From the NCBI RefSeq assembly GCF_000956475.1, contig NZ_JYJB01000009.1, positions 558,001 through 622,000 of the forward strand: a DNA stretch of 64,000 bases, in the 5' to 3' direction. Shown piece after piece: positions 17,213 through 25,813 of the stretch (positions are counted from its first letter, which is position 1; the number at the start of each line of letters is the position of its first letter). A model generated the notes under the pieces. That model saw nothing but the letters and a program-made list of their open reading frames with translations, searched no databases and was not told where the DNA came from. This DNA is from Microbacterium hydrocarbonoxydans. Its GTDB lineage: Bacteria > Actinomycetota > Actinomycetes > Actinomycetales > Microbacteriaceae. Position numbers and translations under genes: made by a program.

Positions 17213-18076
17213 GTGCTCTACACCGGCAAATCCATCCTCGATGTCGCGAACGACAACAACTTCGCCATCCCCGCGTTCAACATCAGCGACTGGGCGATGT
17301 TCAACGGCGTCATGGACATCAGCGAGGAGCTGGATGCCCCCGTCATCATCGCGATCCACCCTGATGAGGTGTCGCACATCACGACCGATCTCATCGCCGC
17401 GATGCACTCACGCGCACATCGTTCCAGCGTGCCGGTCGCGATCCACTGGGACCACGGCGGCACCTACGAGCAGATCATCACGGCGATCCGCTCGGGATTC
17501 ACGTCTGTCATGATCGACGCCTCACTGCTGCCCTTCGACGAGAACGTCGCACTCACCCGCAAGGTCGTCGAGGCGGCTCACGCCGTGGGCATCCAGGTCG
17601 AAGGCGAGCTCGGCACGATCGGCGCGAACGACAGCTATGGCGAGTCCGGCGCGGCCGAGATCATCTACACGAACCCTGCCGATGCGGTCCGCTTCGTGGA
17701 GGAGACCGGTGTCGACAGCCTCGCCATCGCCATCGGCACATCCCACGGTCTCTACCCGAGCGACAAGAACCCTGAGCTGCGGCACGATCTGCTCGAGGAG
17801 ATCAAGGCGGCGGTCGGAATCCCGCTCGTGCTGCACGGCGGATCCTCGAACCCGGACTCGGAGCTGAGCCGCGCGGTCGAACTCGGCATCAACAAGATCA
17901 ACATCTCCAGCGACATCAAGGTCTCGTATCACAACCGGATGCGTGAGATCCTCGGCACAGACGAGCGTCTGCGAGAGCCGAACGCGATCCAGCCGGAGCC
18001 GATCGCGGCGCTCAAGGCGACCGCGGAGGAGAAGATCCGGCTGTTCGGAGCGGACGGCAAGGCGTCGTTGTACTGA
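17213..18076 (+). CDS. Class II ketose-bisphosphate aldolase (GatY/KbaY/Fba family)
   Basis: 287 residues, zinc-dependent aldolase. N-terminal IPAFNISDWAMFNGVM matches the family signature. Catalytic Asp80 and zinc ligand His81 in HWDHGG, EGELGTIG at 130-137, zinc ligands His178 (GTSHGLYP) and His208 (LHGGSS). It should split a ketose 1,6-bisphosphate, probably fructose or tagatose, into dihydroxyacetone phosphate and glyceraldehyde 3-phosphate. The GTG start follows AGGAGAA. Being in an operon with a transporter, a kinase and an isomerase, it is likely a pathway-specific aldolase rather than the housekeeping enzyme. Confidence 0.9.
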   Translation: MLYTGKSILDVANDNNFAIPAFNISDWAMFNGVMDISEELDAPVIIAIHPDEVSHITTDLIAAMHSRAHRSSVPVAIHWDHGGTYEQIITAIRSGFTSVMIDASLLPFDENVALTRKVVEAAHAVGIQVEGELGTIGANDSYGESGAAEIIYTNPADAVRFVEETGVDSLAIAIGTSHGLYPSDKNPELRHDLLEEIKAAVGIPLVLHGGSSNPDSELSRAVELGINKINISSDIKVSYHNRMREILGTDERLREPNAIQPEPIAALKATAEEKIRLFGADGKASLY

Positions 18077-18107
18077 ACCCGCCCCGGACACAGGAGAACC
18101 TCGAAGG

Positions 18108-19346
18108 ATGATCGGCGACGTGGACAGACGGCTTGTGCTCGGACTCGGCGGCACAGTCGACTACGAGCTGACGTGGGATTCCGCAGTGCTCGAGAGACTT
18201 GCTCTCGAGCATCGCCTGCGACGGCATGAGCTGACGACCACGGCGCCGATCACCGACGAGCGCTCTCTCCTGGTGGCGATCCTCGCGTTCGTCGCGTCGG
18301 GAGTCGGAGCGGAGCGCCTCGTCTCGTCATCCGAGGCCGTCACCGGGTTCGCCTCGCATTTCGACTTCACCGTCACCCTCGGCGGCACCGGCGTCCGGGC
18401 CGGGCTCGTGCTGGATCGGCTCGGCATCCCGAGCACCCAGCACCTGGTGAGCATCGACGACAACGTGCGGCGGCTCCTTCCCGCCTCCATGTCGTACGTG
18501 TCGTCCGCCACGCACGACACCTTGGATCCGCATCTGATCGTGCAGTACCCCGCCGGAGCCCGCATCCGTCTGGTCGATGGCGAGGTGATCTCGCCATCGC
18601 CGAACCGGCTCATCTTCGCGAATGATCCGCCCAATCGAGAGATGAAGCTGTCGGACGATCTGCCTGACGCCCTCGCCTCGGCCCCCGTCTTCCTCGTCTC
18701 CGGATTCAACACGATGACGGATCGGGAGCTCCTCGACACGCGGTTGACGGAACTGCTCGATGCGATGCGCTCGCTGCCGGACGATGCCCTCGTCTACTAC
18801 GAGGACGCAGGCTTCTACGACCGCACGTTCGCGGCGACCGTGCGCGAGCGTCTGCTCGCGCGCATCGATGTGTACGGCATGAACGAGGACGAGCTGCAGG
18901 AGTACCTGGGCAGGACGATCAGCCTCCTCGACGCCTCCGAGGTCGTTCGGGCGCTGGACGACATCCGCACGATCATCCCGGCACCGGTCATCGTGGTGCA
19001 TACGCGGTACTGGGCGATCGCGATCGGCGCGGATGCCGGTCGCCACAGGGCCGCGCTCGAGAGCGCCGTGCGGGCGGCCGCCACACGGTATCGGCTCGGC
19101 GACGACTTCACGGCCGATGATGCGGAGCGGACCTCAGGCATGGCCCGGCACCGCGGGGGAGAGGCCGTGGTGCGTGCTGTCGAATCGGCTGTGACAGGCG
19201 CCGTCGGAGTCGCAGCGCACGCCCTGGACGTGCTTCATCCCACCACAGTGGGCCTCGGCGACACCTTCGTCGGCGGCTTCCTCGCGGCATCCTTCTCGCG
19301 TGCCGAAGAGGCCGCCGAGGCGTCACCGAGCGGAGCCGCTCGGTGA
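18108..19346 (+). CDS. ADP-dependent phosphofructokinase/glucokinase-family protein
   Basis: 412 residues. I read this as the ADP-dependent sugar kinase family, a branch of the ribokinase fold best known from archaea. Seen: N-terminal LVLGLGGTVDYELTWD, the metal-binding NXXE motif as N259-E-D-E262, and a C-terminal GLGD motif (382-385) with D385 as likely base, followed by TFVGGFLA. The usual HxE motif reads Y230-Y-E232 here. It probably phosphorylates a hexose or hexose 6-phosphate at the expense of ADP, giving the substrate of the aldolase encoded just upstream. Start ATG 18108 behind GAAGG; the open frame extends upstream only as an aldolase shadow. The stop overlaps the next GTG by 4 nt. 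Function in bacteria is uncertain. Confidence 0.78.
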   Translation: MIGDVDRRLVLGLGGTVDYELTWDSAVLERLALEHRLRRHELTTTAPITDERSLLVAILAFVASGVGAERLVSSSEAVTGFASHFDFTVTLGGTGVRAGLVLDRLGIPSTQHLVSIDDNVRRLLPASMSYVSSATHDTLDPHLIVQYPAGARIRLVDGEVISPSPNRLIFANDPPNREMKLSDDLPDALASAPVFLVSGFNTMTDRELLDTRLTELLDAMRSLPDDALVYYEDAGFYDRTFAATVRERLLARIDVYGMNEDELQEYLGRTISLLDASEVVRALDDIRTIIPAPVIVVHTRYWAIAIGADAGRHRAALESAVRAAATRYRLGDDFTADDAERTSGMARHRGGEAVVRAVESAVTGAVGVAAHALDVLHPTTVGLGDTFVGGFLAASFSRAEEAAEASPSGAAR

Positions 19347-20323
19347 ACCCGATCAGGCTCGCCTCGAACCGGCCTCAGGAGCGCTTCTATCGGGGCGGAA
19401 GCCGGATCAGCGCCTTCCGAGGCGAGCCGAACCCCGCGCAGAGCGAGCCGGAGGACTGGATCGGCTCGATCACCACCGTCTACGGTGAGGCTGATCGCGG
19501 GCTCAGCGCGCTGCCGGACGGGGCGATTCTGAGAGACGCGATCGGCGCTGATCCGGAAGCCTGGCTCGGCACGGCGCATGCCGAGCGCTGGGGTGCGGAC
19601 TCGCGTCTGCTGGTGAAGCTGCTCGACGCCGGGCAGAGGCTGCCCGTGCACGCGCACCCGCACGACGAGTTCGCGGCGCGCCATCTCGGGAGGGCGCATG
19701 GCAAGGCAGAGGCCTGGTACATCCTCGAGGGCGGAGTCGTCCACATCGGTCTGCGTGAGGACAACGACAAGAGCACGCTCGCGGGTCTCGTCGCCGAACA
19801 GAACGTGGATGCTCTGCTCGGGCTGCTTCACGATGTCGAGGTCGCCGCAGGCGACGTCGTGTGGGTGCCGCCGGGCGTGCTGCACGCGATCGGGGCCGGC
19901 GTGCTCCTGCTCGAGCTGCAGCAGCCGGAGGATCTCTCGATCCTTCTGGAATGGAAGGGGTTCGACATCGACGGCGCGAGCGCCGGTCACCTCGGCCTCG
20001 GCTTCGATCTCGCGCTCGCCGCGGTCGAGACCAGAGCGCGAAGCGCTGCGGAGATCGAGCGGATGGTGCATGCGGCGCCGGCATCGGGGGCGGTGCTCCC
20101 CGCTGCCGCCGACCCGTACTTCCGGCTGGAGCGGATGCCGGTCGCCGGCAGCGCGACGATCGACGAGGGATTCTCCATCATCGTCGTGAGCGACGGGGTC
20201 GTCGAGATCGCGGGGGAGGAGGAGGCAGCGCGCGGCGTCACGCTCCTGGTTCCCGCGTCAGCGGGAAAGCTGACCGTGCGAGGCGAGGGCGAGCTGCTGA
20301 TCGCACGCCCGCCCGCTCCGTGA
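19343..20323 (+). CDS. manA: Class I mannose-6-phosphate isomerase-like protein
   Basis: 326 residues, cupin-type phosphomannose isomerase, shorter than the classical enzyme of about 390-420. Metal-binding residues visible: His103 and His105 in LPVHAHPHDEF, Glu123 in GKAEAWYIL, His181 in PPGVLHAIGAG. It interconverts an aldose 6-phosphate and its ketose form (mannose 6-phosphate and fructose 6-phosphate in the characterised family). The GTG start overlaps the kinase stop (GTGA). The extension replacing the helical insert is short, so the substrate may differ from mannose 6-phosphate. Last gene of the operon. Confidence 0.82.
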   Translation: MNPIRLASNRPQERFYRGGSRISAFRGEPNPAQSEPEDWIGSITTVYGEADRGLSALPDGAILRDAIGADPEAWLGTAHAERWGADSRLLVKLLDAGQRLPVHAHPHDEFAARHLGRAHGKAEAWYILEGGVVHIGLREDNDKSTLAGLVAEQNVDALLGLLHDVEVAAGDVVWVPPGVLHAIGAGVLLLELQQPEDLSILLEWKGFDIDGASAGHLGLGFDLALAAVETRARSAAEIERMVHAAPASGAVLPAAADPYFRLERMPVAGSATIDEGFSIIVVSDGVVEIAGEEEAARGVTLLVPASAGKLTVRGEGELLIARPPAP

Positions 20324-20366
20324 CCGCCCGGATCGGGCACCAGTCCCGCCCGTCTAGAATGGAGGC

Positions 20367-20852
20367 ATGCCCGAACCGAAAGTCGCCAGTTTTCCGGCGA
20401 TCCGCGGTGCGTTGAAGTTCTACCAGATCGCCTCGATCATCACAGGAGTCATGCTGCTCCTGCTGGTCGCCGAGATGGTGCTCAAGTACACGCCGATCCA
20501 CCTCGAGCTCTTCCTCGGAGGGTCGGGAGGCTTCCTCTGGTTCGCGCAGGTCGTCGAAGGCCCTGAGAGCCTCGTGTCGACCGGCGACGGAGTCAACCTC
20601 TCGCTCGGCATCCTCGTCGCGCACGGCTGGTTCTACGTCGTCTATCTGTTCGCGTGCTTCCGCGTGTGGAGCCTGATGCGCTGGCCGTTCCTGCGATTCA
20701 TCATGCTCGCCCTCGGCGGAGTCGTGCCCCTGCTGTCTTTCTTCATGGAGGCGATCGTCGCCCGTGAGGTGAAGTCCTACCTGGCCACCAGGGAGGCCGC
20801 CGACGCTTCGACAAGCTCAGCGACCCAGAACTCAACGGAAGGTGTCCGGTGA
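20367..20852 (+). CDS. DUF3817 integral membrane protein
   Basis: 161 residues with about three to four membrane helices ([66 protein letters not shown]), matching the DUF3817 pattern of actinobacteria. Function unknown. A TAGAAT -10 box at 20355-20360 lies 6 nt from the ATG, so the mRNA is probably leaderless. The stop overlaps the guaA GTG. The C-terminal residues ASTSSAT are encoded by a REP-like repeat (20804-20826). Confidence 0.85.
   Translation: MPEPKVASFPAIRGALKFYQIASIITGVMLLLLVAEMVLKYTPIHLELFLGGSGGFLWFAQVVEGPESLVSTGDGVNLSLGILVAHGWFYVVYLFACFRVWSLMRWPFLRFIMLALGGVVPLLSFFMEAIVAREVKSYLATREAADASTSSATQNSTEGVR
20804..20826. repeat. REP-like repeat, copy 1
   Basis: CTTCGACAAGCTCAGCGA within 20804-20826, with CGCT/AGCG inverted ends, lying inside the last codons of the DUF3817 gene. 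A near-identical copy is at 53553-53575. Confidence 0.65.
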
Positions 20853-22435
20853 CCGAACAGTCCGAGACTCAGCAGCGCCCCGCGCTCGTCGTCGATTTCG
20901 GCGCGCAGTACGCGCAGCTGATCGCGCGTCGCGTCCGCGAAGCGGGTGTGTACAGCGAGATCGTGCCGCATACCGCCACGGCCGAGGAGATCGCCGCGAA
21001 GAACCCGGTCGCGATCATCCTCTCGGGCGGTCCGTCTTCGGTGTACGAGGAGGGCGCTCCGCGCCTCGACCCTGCGGTGTTCGATCTCGGCGTGCCGACG
21101 CTCGGCATCTGCTACGGCTTCCAGTACATGGCCCAGACGCTCGGCGGCGAGGTCGCGAACACCGGACTGCGCGAGTACGGTGCGACGGATGCCGTCATCA
21201 CCGGTGACGGCGGAACACTGCTCGCCGGCCAGCCGGCTGAGCAGAACGTGTGGATGAGCCACGGCGACCAGGTCGCGAAGGCCCCCGAGGGCTTCGAGGT
21301 CCTCGCCACCACCGAGGCGACGAAGGTCGCGGCGTTCGCGAACGAGGAGCGCGGCTTCTACGGCGTGCAGTGGCACCCCGAGGTGAAGCACTCCGACCAC
21401 GGCCAGCGCGTGCTCGAGAACTTCCTGCACAAGGGCGCCGGTCTCGCCTCCGACTGGAACAGCGGCAACGTGATCGCCGAGCAGATCGAGCGCATCCGCG
21501 AGCAGGTCGGTGACGCGCGCGTCATCTCCGCTCTCTCGGGCGGCGTCGACTCTGCTGTGTCGACCGCCCTCGTGCACAAGGCCATCGGCGACCAGCTCAC
21601 CGCGGTCTTCGTCGACCACGGACTCCTCCGCAAGGGCGAGCGCGAGCAGGTCGAGAAGGACTACGTCGAGTCCACCGGCGTGCGCCTCATCACGGTCGAC
21701 GCGGCCGACACCTTCCTGGGTCATCTCAAGGGCGTCACCGACCCCGAGGACAAGCGCAAGATCATCGGGCGCGAGTTCATCCGCGCCTTCGAGAAGGTGC
21801 AGCTCGACCTCGTGGCCGAGGCCAAGGCCTCGGGCGGCGCCCCCGTGAAGTTCCTCGTGCAGGGCACGCTGTACCCCGACGTCGTCGAGTCCGGCGGCGG
21901 CGCGGGAACCGCGAACATCAAGTCGCACCACAACGTCGGGGGCCTGCCCGACGACCTCGACTTCGAGCTGATCGAGCCCCTGCGCGCCCTGTTCAAGGAC
22001 GAGGTCCGCGCGATCGGGCGCGAGCTCGGCATCCCCGAGGCGATCGTGGGGCGTCAGCCGTTTCCGGGGCCCGGTCTCGGCATCCGGATCATCGGTGAGG
22101 TCACCGCTGACCGTCTCGAGATTCTGCGTGAGGCCGACGCCATCGCCCGCGAAGAGCTGACGAAGGCCGGCCTCGACCAGGAGATCTGGCAGTGCCCCGT
22201 CGTGCTGCTCGCCGACGTCCGCTCGGTGGGCGTGCAGGGCGACGGCCGCACCTACGGTCACCCGATCGTGCTGCGCCCGGTCTCCAGCGAAGACGCGATG
22301 ACGGCTGATTGGACCCGTCTTCCCTACGACGTGCTGTCGAAGATCTCGAACCGCATCACCAACGGCGTCCGCGACGTCAACCGCGTCGTGCTCGACGTGA
22401 CCTCCAAGCCGCCGGGGACGATCGAATGGGAGTGA
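20849..22435 (+). CDS. guaA: GMP synthase (glutamine-hydrolysing)
   Basis: 528 residues. The class I glutamine amidotransferase domain (about 10-200) has the catalytic triad Cys88 in GICYGFQ, His176 and Glu178 in WHPEV. The ATP-pyrophosphatase domain has the P-loop LSGGVDSAV near residue 230, and the C-terminal dimerisation domain ends KPPGTIEWE. It converts XMP to GMP with glutamine and ATP. The GTG start at 20849 overlaps the DUF3817 stop, so translation is coupled. Confidence 0.97.
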   Translation: MTEQSETQQRPALVVDFGAQYAQLIARRVREAGVYSEIVPHTATAEEIAAKNPVAIILSGGPSSVYEEGAPRLDPAVFDLGVPTLGICYGFQYMAQTLGGEVANTGLREYGATDAVITGDGGTLLAGQPAEQNVWMSHGDQVAKAPEGFEVLATTEATKVAAFANEERGFYGVQWHPEVKHSDHGQRVLENFLHKGAGLASDWNSGNVIAEQIERIREQVGDARVISALSGGVDSAVSTALVHKAIGDQLTAVFVDHGLLRKGEREQVEKDYVESTGVRLITVDAADTFLGHLKGVTDPEDKRKIIGREFIRAFEKVQLDLVAEAKASGGAPVKFLVQGTLYPDVVESGGGAGTANIKSHHNVGGLPDDLDFELIEPLRALFKDEVRAIGRELGIPEAIVGRQPFPGPGLGIRIIGEVTADRLEILREADAIAREELTKAGLDQEIWQCPVVLLADVRSVGVQGDGRTYGHPIVLRPVSSEDAMTADWTRLPYDVLSKISNRITNGVRDVNRVVLDVTSKPPGTIEWE

Positions 22436-22451
22436 CGTCTCCCTGAGGTGT

Positions 22452-22489
22452 CGCAGAAGGGCGCGGACTTCGGTCCGCGCCCTTCTGCG
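22452..22489 (+). terminator. Terminator of guaA
   Basis: Perfect 17-bp stem (22452-22468 with 22473-22489) closed by a TTCG tetraloop, 16 nt after the guaA stop. It also lies downstream of the convergent TPM gene and may act in both directions. Confidence 0.88.
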
Positions 22490-22528
22490 TGCGCGCCACG
22501 AGAGGATCTCGCCCGTCTGGGGCGGATG

Positions 22529-24529
22529 CTAGAAGCGGCGGCCTCCGGAGCGTCCGGACGAGCGGCTCCCGCCGCCGAACGAGCGCCCGCCGGAGCGGCT
22601 GCTGGAGCGGCTTCCGCCCGAAGACCAGCCGCCGGACGAGCGGGACCCGCCCCAGCCCGAGGAGCTGCCGCCGCCGCTGCTGCTCCCGTTGCCGAACGCG
22701 CCCGAGAGCGCACCGAGCGCCGCACCGCCGAGGACGAACAGCACGATGAGGCCCGGCTCTTCGCTCGCGACGCCCAGGCCGCCGAAGAATCCGACGGCGC
22801 CGCCGCTGAGGCCGCCGATCACGGCTTTGCCACCACGGCCCTCCTCGTCGGCATCCGCATACGACGTCGTCCGTCGCCACGACGAGTCCTCGTCGGAGGG
22901 GGAGTCGTACATGAGGGCATCGCTGCTCGCGGAGCGTGCCGGCCTGACGAACCGTGCGCGCTCTGGGGCAGCCGGAGCCGTGACCAGCGCCAGCACCTGC
23001 TGCGCCGCCGTGAGAGCGGCTTTCGCGTGGAGATCGCCGTTCTCGGTGCCCGCGGCCTCAACAGCCATGGCGAGCTGCCGCTGGGCGGAACTCAGACGCA
23101 TCAGGGGGAACGACCCGACCTCGCCCGGACGCGCCTGCATCGACCTCTCCGCTGCCCGCATCGCCGCGGTCGCCTGCTCCAGGATCGATCCCGTGCCGGC
23201 GAGGGCAGGATCGACCGGCGGCGAAGCCGGGGCAGCATCCGTCTGCACCGCACTCGCCTCGGCGGCCTGCGGCGGACGTGCCGCGAGCGCATCGGCCTGT
23301 GCGTCGACGGCGTCATGCAGTTCCCTCGCCTCGGCGAGGAGCCGCTCGATCTCGTGCACGGCACGGGCCACAGCTCTGGGTCTGCGACCGCCGGCGGCCT
23401 TCGCCAGCGCGTCGAGCTGCTGGTCGGCCGCTCGCAGTCGCGCTTCGATCTCCTGCGCATTGTCCGCGACGCCGACGAGGTCGGCGGGCGGGAACGCGGC
23501 GGCGAGCGAGGCGAGACGATCGGCGGCTCCGCTCTGGAGAACCGCGGCCTGTGCTCGTGCCGATCTCAGTCGCGCGAGGTTCTCGGCCGCGCCGTCGGCG
23601 AGTGCGCGTAGAGAGGCGATCTCCTTCGTGCGCGCATCGAGTGCGGCGTCGATCTCCGTGCACAGCCGAAGGATGTCGTCGGTCCACGACCGCGTCTCCT
23701 GCGGCGTGTCCTCGTCGGCATCCTGCAGCTTCTCCAGAAGCTGAAAGCCCTGCTGCAGGCGGGTGCGGTTGTCCGTCAGCACGGCGGAGAACTCGGCTGT
23801 CGCCTCCTCACCGAACTCGGCGGTCACGAACCCGAGCTCCTGCTCGCTCGTGCGAACCGCCTCGTCGACCTGGACGAGCCGTTGGGCGGCGCGCTTCTTC
23901 TGGCCTTCGAGCGTCCGCAGCTCGGCGGCCAGCGCGGCACGACGACGAAGGTGCAGAACCAGTTGCGTGATCCCGAACACGATCAGCGCGAGGACCACCG
24001 CGCCGAGGACCCATACCCACCACGGCCACGGAACGGTCGAGAACTCGTCGGCGACGTAGTCGATGCCACCCGCCCAGTCGTCGTCCGCCAGGTAGTCCGA
24101 CCCGAGGTGATCCTCGATCTCGAGGATCCTGGACTCGGAGAGCGGACCCGCCGCGACGCCGTCCCCGCCGTACTCGGCCGAGATGGCGAGGGCGCGCCCC
24201 TCGGTGGCGATCGCGAGCAGGTACTGATCGGGCGCGAGGTTGTTGCGAAGTGCCGTGGCATCCGCCCATGAGAGCGCGTTGTCAGGGCTGTCGAAGTCGG
24301 GCACCAGCACGACGAAGAGCTCCGGGAGGTCGGCGGCGGATGCCAGCTCGTCGAGTCGCTGCTCGAGCCGAGACTCATCCGCCTCGCTGAGCACGTCGGA
24401 GCGATCGCTGATGTGCCCCGCGTCGAGAGATGAGGGAGTCTCCGCGTTCGCCGCCGACCCCCAGGTGAGCCCGGCGAGGACAGCCATCATCCAGGCCGCC
24501 GTCGCAGCTCGCAGCATCCGGTTCCCCAT
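22529..24529 (-). CDS. TPM-domain membrane protein with coiled coil and Gly/Ser/Arg-rich tail
   Basis: 666 residues. Signal peptide (cleavage after ANA near residue 29). TPM domain (about 33-165), named for proteins including the photosystem II repair factor Psb32 and MOLO1, with DVLSEADESRLEQRLDELA. One membrane helix (WVWVLGAVVLALIVFGITQLVL, about 175-200). Long Ala/Glu/Arg-rich coiled-coil part (about 200-520), a weakly hydrophobic Gly-rich stretch near 595-630, and a low-complexity tail of GGSRSS repeats ending RSGGRRF. Function unknown; an envelope role is inferred. Start ATG 24529 behind GAGGGGG; the upstream extension of the open frame overlaps the AlkD gene. Confidence 0.82.
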   Translation of the reverse strand: MGNRMLRAATAAWMMAVLAGLTWGSAANAETPSSLDAGHISDRSDVLSEADESRLEQRLDELASAADLPELFVVLVPDFDSPDNALSWADATALRNNLAPDQYLLAIATEGRALAISAEYGGDGVAAGPLSESRILEIEDHLGSDYLADDDWAGGIDYVADEFSTVPWPWWVWVLGAVVLALIVFGITQLVLHLRRRAALAAELRTLEGQKKRAAQRLVQVDEAVRTSEQELGFVTAEFGEEATAEFSAVLTDNRTRLQQGFQLLEKLQDADEDTPQETRSWTDDILRLCTEIDAALDARTKEIASLRALADGAAENLARLRSARAQAAVLQSGAADRLASLAAAFPPADLVGVADNAQEIEARLRAADQQLDALAKAAGGRRPRAVARAVHEIERLLAEARELHDAVDAQADALAARPPQAAEASAVQTDAAPASPPVDPALAGTGSILEQATAAMRAAERSMQARPGEVGSFPLMRLSSAQRQLAMAVEAAGTENGDLHAKAALTAAQQVLALVTAPAAPERARFVRPARSASSDALMYDSPSDEDSSWRRTTSYADADEEGRGGKAVIGGLSGGAVGFFGGLGVASEEPGLIVLFVLGGAALGALSGAFGNGSSSGGGSSSGWGGSRSSGGWSSGGSRSSSRSGGRSFGGGSRSSGRSGGRRF

Positions 24530-24582
24530 CGCGCCCCCTCGCTCGGAATGCGGTTCCTGATCATCATGACACGGGTGGCTCT

Positions 24583-25257
24583 TCAGCCGAGGTGCTTCAG
24601 CGCCTCGCGTCTCGACAACCCGCTGAGCTCCGCCTCGTGCGCGCGCACGAAGGCGCGCACCCAGTCCGGGTCCGTCTTGGCGTACTCCCGCAGCGCCCAG
24701 CCGATCGCCTTGCGGATGAAGAAGTCGGTGTCCCGGATATTCGACTCGATCGCGATCGTGAGCAGCTCGCGGTCGGTCGCCTCCTTCCGGCGCAGCTGCG
24801 AGATGATGCTGACGCGCCTGATCCAGACGTCGTCGTCGGCGGTCCACCGCAGCATCAGCTGGGTGACTTCGAGCGGGTGCGCCTCGAGCACCTCGGTCAC
24901 GCGCCCGGCCACCTCGTCGACGTGATCCCACCAGGCGCCGGTGCGGATCATCTCCTCGTGCAGATCGAGCATGTCCAGACGCGCTCTCAGGGGGCGCAGG
25001 CCGATCAAGGTCGTGGCGGCGTAGCGCTCCTCGCGATGCGTCGCCTCGCGCCACAGCAGCGTCGCGGCGAGCCGCAGCTCATCGGCGTCGTCGACCGCTC
25101 GCGCGCTCTGCGTCGTGAGACGCCGCGTGGTCGGCAGCGTCACCCCGAGGTACGGCATCGCGGACTTCATGTACGCCTGCTGACCGGGGGCGAGAGACGG
25201 ATCGGCGGCATCGCGCAGGGCGAGGCGGATGCTGTCGACGAGTTCGGCCGCGGTCAC
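24583..25257 (-). CDS. DNA alkylation repair protein, AlkD-like glycosylase
   Basis: 224 residues, all-helical HEAT-like repeats. Visible family features are WWDHVDEVAG (about 110-119), with the Trp and Asp of the active-site cleft, and FFIRKAIGWALREYAKTDPDWVRAFV near the C-terminus, which ends in the typical LSRREALKHLG. AlkD removes bulky or cationic alkylated purines without base flipping (family knowledge). GTG start with TAGACT exactly 6 nt upstream (reverse strand 25264-25269), so leaderless. Confidence 0.9.
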   Translation of the reverse strand: MTAAELVDSIRLALRDAADPSLAPGQQAYMKSAMPYLGVTLPTTRRLTTQSARAVDDADELRLAATLLWREATHREERYAATTLIGLRPLRARLDMLDLHEEMIRTGAWWDHVDEVAGRVTEVLEAHPLEVTQLMLRWTADDDVWIRRVSIISQLRRKEATDRELLTIAIESNIRDTDFFIRKAIGWALREYAKTDPDWVRAFVRAHEAELSGLSRREALKHLG

Positions 25258-25310
25258 GAAGCGAGTCTAGGGCGGGGTGCAGAAAGAATCTGAGAAGTTT
25301 TCCGTGCGGA

Positions 25311-25337
25311 TGTCGATCGGCGGCATTCCCGTTCGAC
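25311..25337 (+). promoter_or_regulatory. Candidate ECF42-type promoter
   Basis: TGTCGA (25311-25316), 17 nt, CGAC (25334-25337), upstream of the YCII gene. This fits the bipartite motif I recall for ECF42 sigma factors (TGTCGA and CG[A/T]C). It implies that the sigma factor encoded two genes later transcribes its own operon. Confidence 0.55.
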
Positions 25338-25386
25338 GTCTTCAATGAGAGGGTCGAATCACGGCCCACCGATCAAGGAGAACATC

Positions 25387-25812
25387 ATGAAGTACATGCT
25401 CATCATGCGCGCGACCGACGAGGCTGTGGAGGCCTACAAGGAGACGCCGTTCGAGCAGGTCATCGAGGCCATGGGCAAGTACAACGAGTCCATGATCAAG
25501 GCGGGCGTACTCGCTGCAGGTGAGGGACTCACGGACGCCGCAGAGGGCTTCGTCGTCGACTTCAGCGCGGAGACGCCTCTCATCACCGACGGCCCCTACG
25601 GCGAGACCAAGGAGCTGTTCAACGGCTTCTGGATCATCGAGGTGTCCTCGCGTGAAGAGGCCGCCGAATGGGCGAGCCGTGCACCGCTCGGAAAGGGTTC
25701 GTTCCTCGAAGTGCGTCGGGTGACCGATGCGTCGGACTTCCCGGCCGACAACGAGTGGATCGAGAAGGAAGCCGGCTGGCGCGAGGAGCAGGCGCAGCGC
25801 GCCCAGCAGTGA
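25387..25812 (+). CDS. YCII-related (DGPF-type) protein
   Basis: 141 residues with the YCII ferredoxin-like fold: MKYMLIMRATDEAVEAYKETPFEQVIEAMGKYNESMIKAGVLAAGEGL at the start and the signature DGPYGETKELFNGFWIIEV around 69-87. ATG 25387 follows AAGGAG at 25375-25380. The gene directly precedes an ECF42-type sigma factor, the standard arrangement for DGPF proteins. Enzymatic function unknown. Confidence 0.9.
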   Translation: MKYMLIMRATDEAVEAYKETPFEQVIEAMGKYNESMIKAGVLAAGEGLTDAAEGFVVDFSAETPLITDGPYGETKELFNGFWIIEVSSREEAAEWASRAPLGKGSFLEVRRVTDASDFPADNEWIEKEAGWREEQAQRAQQ

Positions 25813-25813
25813 G

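Noticed and set aside
18108..19346. Assignment as an ordinary PfkB or ATP-dependent hexokinase
   Set aside because: No PfkB signatures; the length (412), NXXE motif and C-terminal GLGD fit the ADP-dependent kinase family better. Still to be confirmed by a profile search.
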